The position numbers and the translations under genes were made by a program. Below the pieces are notes generated by a model that had not been told where the DNA came from, did not search any database, and saw only the letters and a list, made by a program, of their open reading frames with translations. Below are positions 6,615 to 14,266 of a stretch of DNA of 20,893 nucleotides, piece after piece. How positions within the stretch are numbered: the stretch's first letter is position 1; each line of letters begins with the position of its first letter. This DNA is from Bifidobacterium sp. UBA6881. Its GTDB lineage: Bacteria > Actinomycetota > Actinomycetes > Actinomycetales > Bifidobacteriaceae. Where the stretch lies: positions 1 to 20,893 of the forward strand of contig DKCF01000103.1 in the NCBI GenBank assembly GCA_002451435.1, read 5' to 3'.

Positions 6615-8063
6615 TCAGGCTTCGATCTCCTCGCGACCCGGCTCGGCCCACAGCGTGTGGAACGCACCCGGCTGATCCACGCGCTGGTAGGTGTGGGCGC
6701 CGAAGAAGTCACGCTGGCCCTGAATCAGGGCGGCGGGCAGACGCTTGGAACGCAGACCGTCGAAGTACGACAGCGACGAGGCGAACGCCGGGGTCGGCAA
6801 ACCGTTGCGGGCGGCTTCGGCCACCACGTTGCGCCAGGACTTCTCGGCGGCTTCGATGGCGTTCTTGAAGTACGGGGCGAACAGCAGGGACACGTTGGCC
6901 TCGCCGGATTCGAACGCCTCAGAGATACGGTTGAGGAACTTCGCGCGGATGATGCAGCCGCCACGCCAGATGCGTGCCACGGCCGCGAGGTCGATGTCCC
7001 ATCCATATTCCTTGGCTGCAGTGGTGATTTCGTTGAATCCCTGGGCGTATGCGACGATCTTGGAGGCGTACAGGGCCTGACGGATGTCTTCGATGAAGGC
7101 CTTCTTCTCCTCGTCGTTCAGGTCGAGCTTGCCGTCGGGGCCGGAGAAGCCCTGCTTCTGGGCTTCCTCACGCAGTTCGGCCTCGGAGGACAGCCCGCGG
7201 GCGAACACGGCTTCGGCGATGCCGGTGACCGGCACGGCCAGGGACAGCGCGGTCTGCACGGTCCAGGTGCCGGTGCCCTTCATGCCGGCGTGGTCGACGA
7301 TGAGGTCGACGAGCGGCTTGCCGGTCTTCTTGTCGACCTGGTGCAGCACTTCGGCGGTGATCTCGATGAGGTAGGAGTCAAGCTCCGTCTTGTTCCATTC
7401 ACCGAACACGTCGCCGATTTCGGCCGGGGTCATGCCCAAGCCGCGACGCATGAGGTCGTAGCTTTCGGCGATGAGCTGCATGTCGGAGTATTCGATGCCG
7501 TTGTGCACCATCTTGACGAAGTGGCCGGCGCCGTTGAGACCGATGTGGGTGACGCACGGCTCGCCTTCGGCCTTGGCAGCGATGGATTCGAAAATAGGCT
7601 TCAGGGTCTTCCAGGATTCCTCGGAGCCGCCCGGCATCATGGACGGGCCAAGCAGCGCGCCTTCCTCGCCGCCGGAAACGCCACAGCCGACGAAGTGCAG
7701 TCCGCGTGCGCTGATTTCCTTCTCACGACGGATGGTGTCCGGGAAGTAGGAGTTGCCGGCATCGACGATGATGTCGCCCGGTTCCATCAGGTCGGCGAGC
7801 GCGTGGATCATGGCGTCGGTCGGCGCGCCGGCCTTGACCATGATGATGGCGGTGCGCGGCTTGGAGAGGCTGTCGACGAATTCCTTGAGGGTCTTCGCCG
7901 GATAGAACTCACCTTCCGTGCCATGTTCGTTCATGAGCTTTTCGGTGCGGGCGTAGGTGCGGTTGAACACGGCCACCTTGTTGCCATGGTGCGCGAGGTT
8001 GCGCGCAAGGCTTCCGCCCATCGCGGCAAGACCGACGACACCGACATTCGCTTCAGCTGACAT
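6615..8063 (-). CDS. gnd: 6-phosphogluconate dehydrogenase, decarboxylating
   Basis: The 482-residue enzyme converts 6-phosphogluconate to ribulose-5-phosphate and CO2, reducing NADP+ to NADPH. The N-terminal Rossmann motif is GLAAMGGSLARNLAHHG (11-27) with NRT (34-36) after beta-2, which favours NADP+. DAGNSYFPDT is at 101-110, the substrate-binding VSGGEEGALLGPSMMPGG at 129-146, and the catalytic Lys184 and Asn188 with Glu191 are in HFVKMVHNGIEY. The C-terminal QRDFFGAHTYQRVD that reaches into the dimer partner's active site is present. Length equals the long (E. coli-type) Gnd class. GGAGG lies 7 bases before the ATG at 8063. The gene points towards pgl rather than continuing the zwf-opcA-pgl unit, so it has its own promoter. 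Confidence 0.97.
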   Translation of the reverse strand: MSAEANVGVVGLAAMGGSLARNLAHHGNKVAVFNRTYARTEKLMNEHGTEGEFYPAKTLKEFVDSLSKPRTAIIMVKAGAPTDAMIHALADLMEPGDIIVDAGNSYFPDTIRREKEISARGLHFVGCGVSGGEEGALLGPSMMPGGSEESWKTLKPIFESIAAKAEGEPCVTHIGLNGAGHFVKMVHNGIEYSDMQLIAESYDLMRRGLGMTPAEIGDVFGEWNKTELDSYLIEITAEVLHQVDKKTGKPLVDLIVDHAGMKGTGTWTVQTALSLAVPVTGIAEAVFARGLSSEAELREEAQKQGFSGPDGKLDLNDEEKKAFIEDIRQALYASKIVAYAQGFNEITTAAKEYGWDIDLAAVARIWRGGCIIRAKFLNRISEAFESGEANVSLLFAPYFKNAIEAAEKSWRNVVAEAARNGLPTPAFASSLSYFDGLRSKRLPAALIQGQRDFFGAHTYQRVDQPGAFHTLWAEPGREEIEA

Positions 8064-8434
8064 TGGTTCCCTCCATCAGGAAAGTTGTACTGACAAACCG
8101 TTGTTCAGTGTAGCCCCGAGCTATCCCAGGATGGTTCGGCGTCTCAAGTCCGGCAACGCGCGAAAGATCCATCCATCGACCAGGCTCACGTCCATTGGCC
8201 ATTGGCGCATGCCGCTCATCTCCGATCGCCACGTTCCGATGCGAAGAATGCGCCAGTTGCAGTCCACGAATCATCGGAACACGTTCATCTTCGGAACCGA
8301 TTTCGCAAACAGGGCAAGGAATCCGACGGAAACCACGCATCAGCGGAAAACATGCCATGAGAATTTGCGCCCATGGGGACGGCATATCCGCATTGGCCTC
8401 TAGAGACATCAGGCGGAAACGTCCGCAAGACACG

Positions 8435-8475
8435 GAAGAGTCCGCATATTCGGTGATGGAATATGCGGACTCTTC
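8435..8475. repeat. Perfect 17-bp hairpin downstream of the helicase gene
   Basis: GAAGAGTCCGCATATTC (8435-8451) and its exact complement (8459-8475) enclose a 7-base loop. It lies 44 bases after the helicase stop codon on the minus strand. The stem is stable, but no run of T follows on either strand, so it is not a standard intrinsic terminator. It may end or stabilise the helicase mRNA. Confidence 0.75.
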
Positions 8476-8480
8476 TGCAT

Positions 8481-8497
8481 GCCGGCCATGGGCCGGC
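8481..8497. repeat. 7-bp GC-rich hairpin after helicase stop
   Basis: GCCGGCC (8481-8487) and GGCCGGC (8491-8497) pair around ATG. With the 17-bp hairpin next to it, it forms a two-hairpin 3' end for the helicase transcript. Confidence 0.6.
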
Positions 8498-8518
8498 GCA
8501 TCGGCTCATCCCGTCACG

Positions 8519-10690
8519 TCAACGCATGCGGAACGGCGCCTTGCGGATCTTCGCATGCTTGCGGTACGGCTGGCCCGCGTGCTTGTCGTGGCGCTCGCCG
8601 TGCCCCTTGCGGTCGGCGGAACGGTTGCCGTATTTGGCCTCCATGCGGCGGTCGTGGCGCTTGGCGTCTTCGGAACGTTCATCGCGGATGACGCGGATCT
8701 CCTTGCGATGGATGCGCTTGCCGCCTTGTCCGTTGCGACGGTCGTAATCGCGTTCGTGGCGCTGCTCCACATGGCGTTCGCCGCGGCGAGTCTCTTCGTA
8801 ACGGCGTTCGGCGCGTGCTTCGGATTTGCGCTGCTTTTTGGTCGGCGCGCCCTGACGCTTGGAGAACTGCTTCGACTTTCCGGCGGATTGGCCGCGCTTG
8901 CCGTCCGTTCCGCGCTTATCGGAACGCTTGTCGGATTCGCGTGACCGTTCGGCCTTGTCGCGCTGCTGTTCGTGCAGACGCGCGTACTTCTCGCGGCGCT
9001 TGTCGTTGCGCTTGCGCTCATGGCGTTCGCGCTTCTCCTCTTGGATTTCGGGGTGTTCCCAGCGTTGCTCACGCGCCTCCAGCTCGCGGTTGTCGCGACC
9101 TTGGAATTTGGCGGCACGGCGTTCGGCGCGGTTCTTCTTCGGCTCGAAGCGTTGTTCGTCCTCACCGCGTTCCGCATGGCGATCACGCTCGTCGTGGCCG
9201 TTGCGTTCGGACTTGAACGGCTTGCCGCCCTTGTCTTTGCCACGGTCCTTGTTGCGCCCGTTGGAACGGTGCTGGTGTTTCTCGTGCTCGTCGCCGGAAT
9301 CGCCCTTGCCGTGCTTCCTGCGACGCGGGTTGCCTGCCGGCTGGGACTGATCGAGCGTCCATCCGTATACCGGTTCCGCCGGCTCTCCGACGAGTTCCAG
9401 CACCTCCGGAGAGGTGGGGGTCACCTGGATCGGCTTGATTTTCAATCCGGCCTCGTGCAGCATGCGACGGGTTCTGCGGCGCTGGTTCGGCAGCACGATG
9501 GTCACCACGTCGCCGGAATGGCCGGCGCGGGCGGTACGGCCGGAACGGTGCAGGAAGGATTTCGGGTCCTCCGGCGGCTCCACCTGCACGACGAGTTCGA
9601 CGCCGGAGACGTCGATGCCTCGGGCCGCGACGTCAGTGGCCACCATGACGTTCACGTCGCCGGATTCGAAGGCCGCGAGATTGCGGTCACGCTGGTTCTG
9701 GCTCAGGTTTCCGTGCAGTTCCGCTGCCGGGATGCCGTTCTTAGTGAGATCCTTGGCGAGTTTCTGCGTCTGGAATTTGGTTCGGGTGAACAGGATCCGG
9801 CGTCCCTTGCCCGAGGCCAGGGTACGCACCAGGGCGTGGCGGTCGCCCTGCGTGGTCTCGAACACATGGTGGGTCATCTGGTCGACCGCCGCGGTGGCGG
9901 TGTCGACGCTGTGCACCTTCGGATCGGAGAGGAACGTGTTCACGACCTCGTCCACGCCATGGTCCAGCGTGGCGGAGAACAGCATGATCTGCGCGTCGAA
10001 CGACACCTGGCCGAGCAGTCGTTTGACCGGCGGCAGGAAGCCCATGTCGGCCATTTCATCGGCCTCGTCGATGACGGCGACCTCGACCTTCTCCAAGGTC
10101 AACGCATGCTGTTCGATCAGGTCCTCGAGGCGTCCGGGGCATGCGACGACGATATCGGCGCCGGCCCTGAGGTCGCGGATCTGGCGGGCGTATCGCACTC
10201 CGCCGTACACGGTGGTGGTGTTGATGCCGTAGATCTGCGCAAGGGGCATCAGCACGTCGTTGATCTGGTTGGCGAGCTCACGCGTCGGGGCGAGCACGAG
10301 GCCACGCGGATGCGGAACGAAATCCTCCGAGCGGCGTTCCTCGGCGTGCTCCTGCTTCACGCGGTTGACCTCATGGCGGAACTGGCTCATGTTCTCGAAA
10401 TCGTCGGCGTCCACCTCGCCGAGGCGGGCGACCAGCGGAATCGAGAACGCGAGCGTCTTTCCGGAGCCGGTGCGTCCACGACCGAGGATGTCGCGGCCCG
10501 CCAGGGAATCGGGAAGCGTGTCCGCCTGGATCGGGAAGGCGGTTTTCTTATCGTCCGCCGCGAGGACGCGGACCAGCGGACCGGGAACGCCCAGTTCCGC
10601 AAACGTCTGGGGACGTTCCTCTTCCTCGCCCATTTCATCGAAGTCGGCGGCGAGGGCATCTACATGTTCATTCAAAGTGGTATCGGGCAC
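8519..10690 (-). CDS. DEAD-box ATP-dependent RNA helicase with long charged C-terminal tail
   Basis: The 723-residue product unwinds RNA using ATP and probably acts in ribosome assembly, mRNA decay or cold adaptation. Motifs in order: Q-motif region FAELGVPGPLVRVL with FPIQ, Walker A GRTGSGKT (72-79), PTRELA (135-140), DEAD (208-211), SAT (239-241), ATDVAARGID (351-360) and HRSGRTARAG (381-390). Between motif I and PTRELA there is a charged insertion of about 35 residues (about 92-128). From about residue 455 to the end, roughly 268 residues are almost entirely R, K, E, D, H, Q, N, G and S, a probably disordered RNA-binding tail with no recognisable fold. The start is GTG at 10690, with AAAGG about 7 bases upstream. 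The gene stands alone. CsdA/RhlE-type names are possible, but the sequence does not decide between them. Confidence 0.93.
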   Translation of the reverse strand: MPDTTLNEHVDALAADFDEMGEEEERPQTFAELGVPGPLVRVLAADDKKTAFPIQADTLPDSLAGRDILGRGRTGSGKTLAFSIPLVARLGEVDADDFENMSQFRHEVNRVKQEHAEERRSEDFVPHPRGLVLAPTRELANQINDVLMPLAQIYGINTTTVYGGVRYARQIRDLRAGADIVVACPGRLEDLIEQHALTLEKVEVAVIDEADEMADMGFLPPVKRLLGQVSFDAQIMLFSATLDHGVDEVVNTFLSDPKVHSVDTATAAVDQMTHHVFETTQGDRHALVRTLASGKGRRILFTRTKFQTQKLAKDLTKNGIPAAELHGNLSQNQRDRNLAAFESGDVNVMVATDVAARGIDVSGVELVVQVEPPEDPKSFLHRSGRTARAGHSGDVVTIVLPNQRRRTRRMLHEAGLKIKPIQVTPTSPEVLELVGEPAEPVYGWTLDQSQPAGNPRRRKHGKGDSGDEHEKHQHRSNGRNKDRGKDKGGKPFKSERNGHDERDRHAERGEDEQRFEPKKNRAERRAAKFQGRDNRELEAREQRWEHPEIQEEKRERHERKRNDKRREKYARLHEQQRDKAERSRESDKRSDKRGTDGKRGQSAGKSKQFSKRQGAPTKKQRKSEARAERRYEETRRGERHVEQRHERDYDRRNGQGGKRIHRKEIRVIRDERSEDAKRHDRRMEAKYGNRSADRKGHGERHDKHAGQPYRKHAKIRKAPFRMR

Positions 10691-10711
10691 AATGGCCTTT
10701 CATGTCAAACA

Positions 10712-10728
10712 TTGCGCACGTTGCGCAA
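10712..10728. promoter_or_regulatory. TTGCGCA inverted/direct repeat upstream of helicase gene
   Basis: TTGCGCA (10712-10718) and TGCGCAA (10722-10728) are perfect inverted 7-mers with a 3-base centre; TTGCGCA also recurs directly at 10721-10727. It lies 22 bases upstream of the helicase start codon, inside its leader or promoter. TATAC motifs just upstream on the minus strand (complement of about 10731-10737) could be part of a -10 box. Possible operator; the binding protein is unknown. Confidence 0.5.
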
Positions 10729-10824
10729 ACTGTATAACGATACCCCACGGCCGCTACTTTCCATGAGTCCGGCCATACGTCCGGAATACCCTCCCCCATT
10801 GGCGGCTGGCCATGCCCCAGAAAC

Positions 10825-10856
10825 GCGAAAACCCGTCCGTCATGGCGACGGACGGG
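10825..10856 (-). terminator. Rho-independent terminator of uraA
   Basis: On the minus strand CCCGTCCGTC and GACGGACGGG (plus-strand arms 10832-10841 and 10847-10856) form a perfect 10-bp GC-rich stem with a 5-base loop, followed by TTTTCG. It lies 55 bases after the uraA stop codon. Confidence 0.88.
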
Positions 10857-10911
10857 CGGAATCGAGCCGCATCGTCAGGTCATCGGAGCGACCGGATCGG
10901 CGCGGATGCGG

Positions 10912-12213
10912 TCAGAGCACGTCGGGATCGTCCTTGGCGATGGTGCCGGTGGCCTTGCCGATGGCCTTGAGGCCGTGGTAGGCGACGAGCACCACGATGG
11001 TGCCGATGGCGATGCCGTTGAACGAGATGCCGTTGATGGCGAACGCGAACTGGCCGATGGCGATGATCATGGTGATAGCTGCGACCATGATGTTGACCGG
11101 CTTGTCGAAGTTGACCTTGTTCTCGACCCAGATGCGGATGCCGATCATGCCGATCATGCCGTACAGCAGCGTGGTCACGCCGCCGAGCACGCCGGCCGGA
11201 ATGGTGTTGATGATCGCGCCGAACTTCGGGCACAGCGACAGGATCAGCGCGAACGCGGCCGCACACCAGTACGCGGCGGTGGAGTACACCTTGGTGGCCG
11301 CCATCACGCCGATGTTCTCGCCGTAGGTGGTGGTGCCGGAGCCGCCGCCGAAACCGGCGATGGTGGTGCCCAGACCATCGGCGAACAGGGCGGTGCCGAT
11401 CTGGTCGTCATAGTCGCGGCCGGTCATCTGGGAGACGGACTTGACATGGCCGACGTTCTCGGCGACGAGCACGAGCACGACCGGAATGAACATCGGCAGG
11501 ATGGAGAAATCGACCTGCGGGGTGTGGAAATGGGGCAGACCGATCCATGCCGCCTTGCCGATGGCGGAGAAATCGACCTGGCCGCGGATGCAGGCGTAGG
11601 CATAACCGATGATCACGCCGATGAGGATGTTGAGGCGTCCGAGCAGACCCTTGAACAGCACCGCGACGAGCAGCACGGCGAGCAGGGTGACGATGGCGGT
11701 GTCGGGGGCCTTCTGGAAATTGTCCCACACGCTGGGGGCCAGGTTGAAGCCGATGATGGCCACGATGGCACCGTTGACGACCGGCGGCATGATGACGTCG
11801 ATCCATTTGGCTCCGGCGTAATGCACCAGGATGCCGATCAACGCCAGCAGCAGACCGGTGACCATGATGCCGAAGGACGCGACGGCGATGCCCTTGTGCG
11901 CGGTGGTGACCGCCGTGATCGGGGCGATGAATCCGAAGGAGGATCCCAGATAGCTCGGCAGCACGTTCTTGTTGATCAGCAGGAACAGCGCGGTCGACAT
12001 GGCCGTGAAGAACAGGGTGGTGGACGGGTCGAAACCGGTCAGAATCGGCACCAGGAACGTGGCGCCGAACATGGCGATGACATGCTGCGCACCGATTTCC
12101 GCGGTGCGCGGCCAGGTCAGGCGCTCGTCGGGTTCGACGACCTCGCCGGGCTTCAGCGTTTTGCCGTCGCCGTGGAGCTTCCACGTGAACAGGCTCGCGA
12201 TGGGGTTGGACAT
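10912..12213 (-). CDS. uraA: Uracil permease (NCS2 / nucleobase:cation symporter-2 family)
   Basis: The 433-residue membrane protein imports uracil, probably with protons, for pyrimidine salvage. Family hallmarks are IGAQHVIAMFGATFLVP (QH motif in TM1), PSYLGSSFGFIAP in TM3, VLVAENVGHVKSVSQMTGRD (the substrate-binding glutamate region in TM8) and ADGLGTTIAGFGGGSGTTTYGENIGVMAATKVYS in TM10. The length fits 14 membrane segments. TAAGGAG lies 8 bases before the ATG at 12213. The gene has its own terminator and a long stem-loop in its leader, so it appears to be a single-gene unit. The GGGSGTTTYGEN signature points to uracil rather than xanthine or urate carriers. Confidence 0.94.
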   Translation of the reverse strand: MSNPIASLFTWKLHGDGKTLKPGEVVEPDERLTWPRTAEIGAQHVIAMFGATFLVPILTGFDPSTTLFFTAMSTALFLLINKNVLPSYLGSSFGFIAPITAVTTAHKGIAVASFGIMVTGLLLALIGILVHYAGAKWIDVIMPPVVNGAIVAIIGFNLAPSVWDNFQKAPDTAIVTLLAVLLVAVLFKGLLGRLNILIGVIIGYAYACIRGQVDFSAIGKAAWIGLPHFHTPQVDFSILPMFIPVVLVLVAENVGHVKSVSQMTGRDYDDQIGTALFADGLGTTIAGFGGGSGTTTYGENIGVMAATKVYSTAAYWCAAAFALILSLCPKFGAIINTIPAGVLGGVTTLLYGMIGMIGIRIWVENKVNFDKPVNIMVAAITMIIAIGQFAFAINGISFNGIAIGTIVVLVAYHGLKAIGKATGTIAKDDPDVL

Positions 12214-12238
12214 GCGATTGTCTCCTTAACTCTCCCGC

Positions 12239-12309
12239 GCGGCGTGACGAAACGTGCCGCGCGCCACAGGCCATTGTAATGGCAGTGGGTACACGGCACG
12301 TTTCGCCGC
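12239..12309 (-). promoter_or_regulatory. Large stem-loop in the uraA 5' leader
   Basis: CGAAACGTGCCG (12248-12259) and CGGCACGTTTCG (12294-12305) are perfect 12-bp inverted repeats. GCGGCG/CGCCGC (12239-12244 / 12304-12309) can lengthen the stem with a bulge. The loop contains a second palindrome, CCATT-GT-AATGG (12271-12282). On the uraA mRNA the 3' side of the stem ends about 10 bases upstream of the TAAGGAG ribosome binding site. Pyrimidine-responsive control of uraA leaders is common, but no PyrR-binding consensus is recognised here. Confidence 0.55.
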
Positions 12310-12423
12310 AATCCCGTGGAGAATTTCCGCCACGGTCGTTCACCGTATCGAAGGCGATGCCACGAACGACGCAGACGACGAGCCAATCGCCAATGGTATG
12401 CGGCCCATCGCGGAGATCCATCA

Positions 12424-12439
12424 CGCGGCGGCCGCCGCG
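12424..12439. repeat. 16-bp perfect GC palindrome after the histidine phosphatase gene
   Basis: CGCGGCGG (12424-12431) is followed directly by its complement CCGCCGCG (12432-12439), 10 bases after the phosphatase stop on the minus strand. GTCAC-AG-GTGAC (12449-12460) overlaps the stop codon itself. Together they may act as a transcript end, though the T-run (complement of 12440-12443) lies between them instead of after the second. Confidence 0.5.
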
Positions 12440-12449
12440 AAAACGAACG

Positions 12450-13262
12450 TCACAGGTGACGGTCGACGGCGTGCACGACGTCGACCAGGTCGCCGTTGGA
12501 CAGCACCGGGCGTTTGAACGAACGCCATTCGTCCACCTTCACCGTCCAGCGGCCGTCCTTCTCGTCGAAGACCGGACGCGCGGTCTGCTCCCAACGGAAA
12601 CGTTTGTGCGTGCGGCCGGTCGACGGATCACGGCGCGAATAGTGGAAACACGTGCAGTTCGTGATCTTCCAATCGTCGGATGCCGCGCGGTGCATGAATT
12701 CCTCGTCGGAGAGGTCCTCCAATGTGAGCATCAGCGCGAGCATGAGGTCGCCGTGGCTGACCATCACCACGGATTCCGCGTCGGATTTGCGGTTCAGGGC
12801 CGTGAGCAGGTTGTGCACGCGGTTTTCGGCCACGTCGGCGATGGATTCGCCCGCCGGCGGACGCCAGTACAGCGGATCGGTGTTCTTGAACATCCAGTTG
12901 CGCGCGTAGTTGGTTTTGAAATCGTCCTTGGTGATGGTGTTGATCTCACCCCAGGAACGTTCGCGCAGCACGCGCGTCTCCTCCCATTTCGCCTTCGGCA
13001 GGGCCATCGTCGCGGCCGTCTCGCGCGTGCGCACGAACGGCGAGACGAGATAGCGGTCGAACAACGGCTGCTGCGAAACCAGCCAGCGGCCGATGCAGTC
13101 CGCCTGCTTGCGGCCGGTGGCGGTGAGCCTCCACGAACGGTCCGGCACGGTGACGTTGTCCTGCGTGTAGAGCGAATCATCGCCGTTCTCGCCGGCGTTG
13201 ATGATGACGTTGGCCTCCGACTCGCCGTGACGGATCACATACAGATCAAGGGGCATTCCCAT
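12450..13262 (-). CDS. Histidine phosphatase (phosphoglycerate mutase-like) family protein
   Basis: The 270-residue product has the branch-1 histidine phosphatase core: RHGES (11-15, with nucleophile His12), the second arginine in SPFVRTRETA (74-83), the general acid glutamate region LRERSWGEI (99-107) and the second histidine in VMVSHGD (about 166-172). The fold catalyses phosphoryl transfer through a phospho-histidine; members include mutases, sugar or nucleotide phosphatases and signalling phosphatases. The protein is longer than a minimal domain and has a Trp-rich C-terminal extension (RFRWEQTARPVFDEKDGRWTV region), so it is not classical GpmA. The start at 13262 has AAGGA about 10 bases upstream; a second ATG two codons later is less well placed. 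The substrate is unknown. Confidence 0.85.
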   Translation of the reverse strand: MGMPLDLYVIRHGESEANVIINAGENGDDSLYTQDNVTVPDRSWRLTATGRKQADCIGRWLVSQQPLFDRYLVSPFVRTRETAATMALPKAKWEETRVLRERSWGEINTITKDDFKTNYARNWMFKNTDPLYWRPPAGESIADVAENRVHNLLTALNRKSDAESVVMVSHGDLMLALMLTLEDLSDEEFMHRAASDDWKITNCTCFHYSRRDPSTGRTHKRFRWEQTARPVFDEKDGRWTVKVDEWRSFKRPVLSNGDLVDVVHAVDRHL

Positions 13263-13519
13263 ATTCGTTTATTCCTTACTTTCGTTCATCCACATCCTGC
13301 GCGCGGCCACCACCGTCCCGTTCCGTTCATCTCACGAGCGGACGAATCGCGTATTCGATTGACCGACGGCGCCGCGCATCATCGTCGAATGCTTCCCACC
13401 GTAGCCGATTCAGCCGCGTTCCGCATATGGAATCACGCCGATTTCATGCTCGGCACACCCGAATTTCGCAATGCCGTCACCTTGGGTTCACCGCAAACGG
13501 CATGGCACTCCGCGGCCGA

Positions 13520-14266
13520 CTACTCCGGCCAGACGCCGGCCTGCGCGTACTTGGCACGGTACTCCCCCGGCGTCATGCCGGAATGCTTTTTGAACACTTT
13601 CGAAAAGTGGCTTTGCGACCGGTATGCGAGGATCTGCGCGATCTCATCGAAGCTGTACTGCGAGTACTTGAGCATGTTCTCGGCGGCTTCCATGCGTTTG
13701 TCGGTGACGTATTGGGACAGCGCCTTGCCTGTTTCCCGTTTGAACAGTTCCGACAGATACGTGGGATTCAGATGCACGTGTTCGGCGAGGATCGGCACGG
13801 TGATCTTCTCGTGCAGATGGTAGTGGATGTAGTCCATGCATTCGTTGATGGGCTTGGAATGCGTCTCCACCTTCTGCATATCCGCCATCGCCCAGGTGAA
13901 GAACGTCATCATATCGGTGTGGAGGCGGCCCACATCCCCGACGTCCTTGCAATTGTCGAGATCCTGGATATACAGGTCGGAGGCGTTGTAGGCATCCTCC
14001 TCGTCCATGCCGCCTTCGATGGCGAAGCGCGTGGCCAGGGTGACGGTGGTGATGAACCGGTATTTCGCGTTTTTGAGCGGATCGTTCGACAGGTGGCCAT
14101 ACAGTCCGGAATCCCAAAGGCGCGCGCTTTCAGCGATCGCGTTGATGTCGCCGGAGCGCATCATGTCGTACTGCTTCATCTCCTCGACATACCGATGATG
14201 CCGCACGCGGTCCTCCCGGGAGAGGAAGTCCAGGTACCGCAGCTTCGCCTCGTCAACAACCGCCAT
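13520..14266 (-). CDS. AraC/XylS-family transcriptional regulator
   Basis: The 248-residue product has a C-terminal double helix-turn-helix domain from about residue 140: the first HTH is ITVPILAEHVHLNPTYLSELFKRETG (155-180) and the second is YSFDEIAQILAYRSQSHFSKVFKKHSGMTPGEYR (204-237), an intact AraC signature. The N-terminal 135 residues are not a cupin; they contain KNAKYRFITTVTLATRFAIEGGMDEEDAYNASDLYI in two helices (written here by position 66-100), a helical sensory region seen in many Firmicute and bifidobacterial AraC proteins of unknown ligand. GAAGGAG lies 8 bases before the ATG. It is divergent from the VOC gene and may regulate it. Target and inducer cannot be read. Confidence 0.9.
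   Translation of the reverse strand: MAVVDEAKLRYLDFLSREDRVRHHRYVEEMKQYDMMRSGDINAIAESARLWDSGLYGHLSNDPLKNAKYRFITTVTLATRFAIEGGMDEEDAYNASDLYIQDLDNCKDVGDVGRLHTDMMTFFTWAMADMQKVETHSKPINECMDYIHYHLHEKITVPILAEHVHLNPTYLSELFKRETGKALSQYVTDKRMEAAENMLKYSQYSFDEIAQILAYRSQSHFSKVFKKHSGMTPGEYRAKYAQAGVWPE

Larger units (their letters stand above)
8064..8518. other. Intergenic region between helicase gene and gnd
   Basis: This 455-bp gap lies between two minus-strand genes. Its right end holds two hairpins after the helicase stop codon, listed separately. Its left end should hold the gnd promoter: TTGAGA with ATAGCT 17 bp downstream (complement of 8119-8147) is the best pair seen, but weak. Within the gnd leader, ACTGA (8089-8093) and TCAGT (8105-8109) form a small imperfect dyad. 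The middle (about 8150-8400) shows no convincing gene; a 126-codon open frame there has no ribosome binding site or family resemblance and runs into gnd. Confidence 0.5.

Noticed and set aside
6567..8060. 497-codon plus-strand frame opposite gnd
   Set aside because: Antisense shadow of gnd; long open antisense frames are expected from the codon bias, and no family is recognisable.
8053..8433. 126-codon minus-strand frame upstream of gnd
   Set aside because: Overlaps the gnd start, lacks a ribosome binding site and resembles no family.
8972..10981. 669-codon plus-strand frame opposite the helicase
   Set aside because: Mirrors the charged helicase tail and motifs on the other strand; the hydrophobic start is only the complement of Arg/Glu-rich codons.
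10906..12279. 457-codon plus-strand frame opposite uraA
   Set aside because: Low-complexity Asp/Gly/His/Arg translation, antisense to a clear uracil permease.
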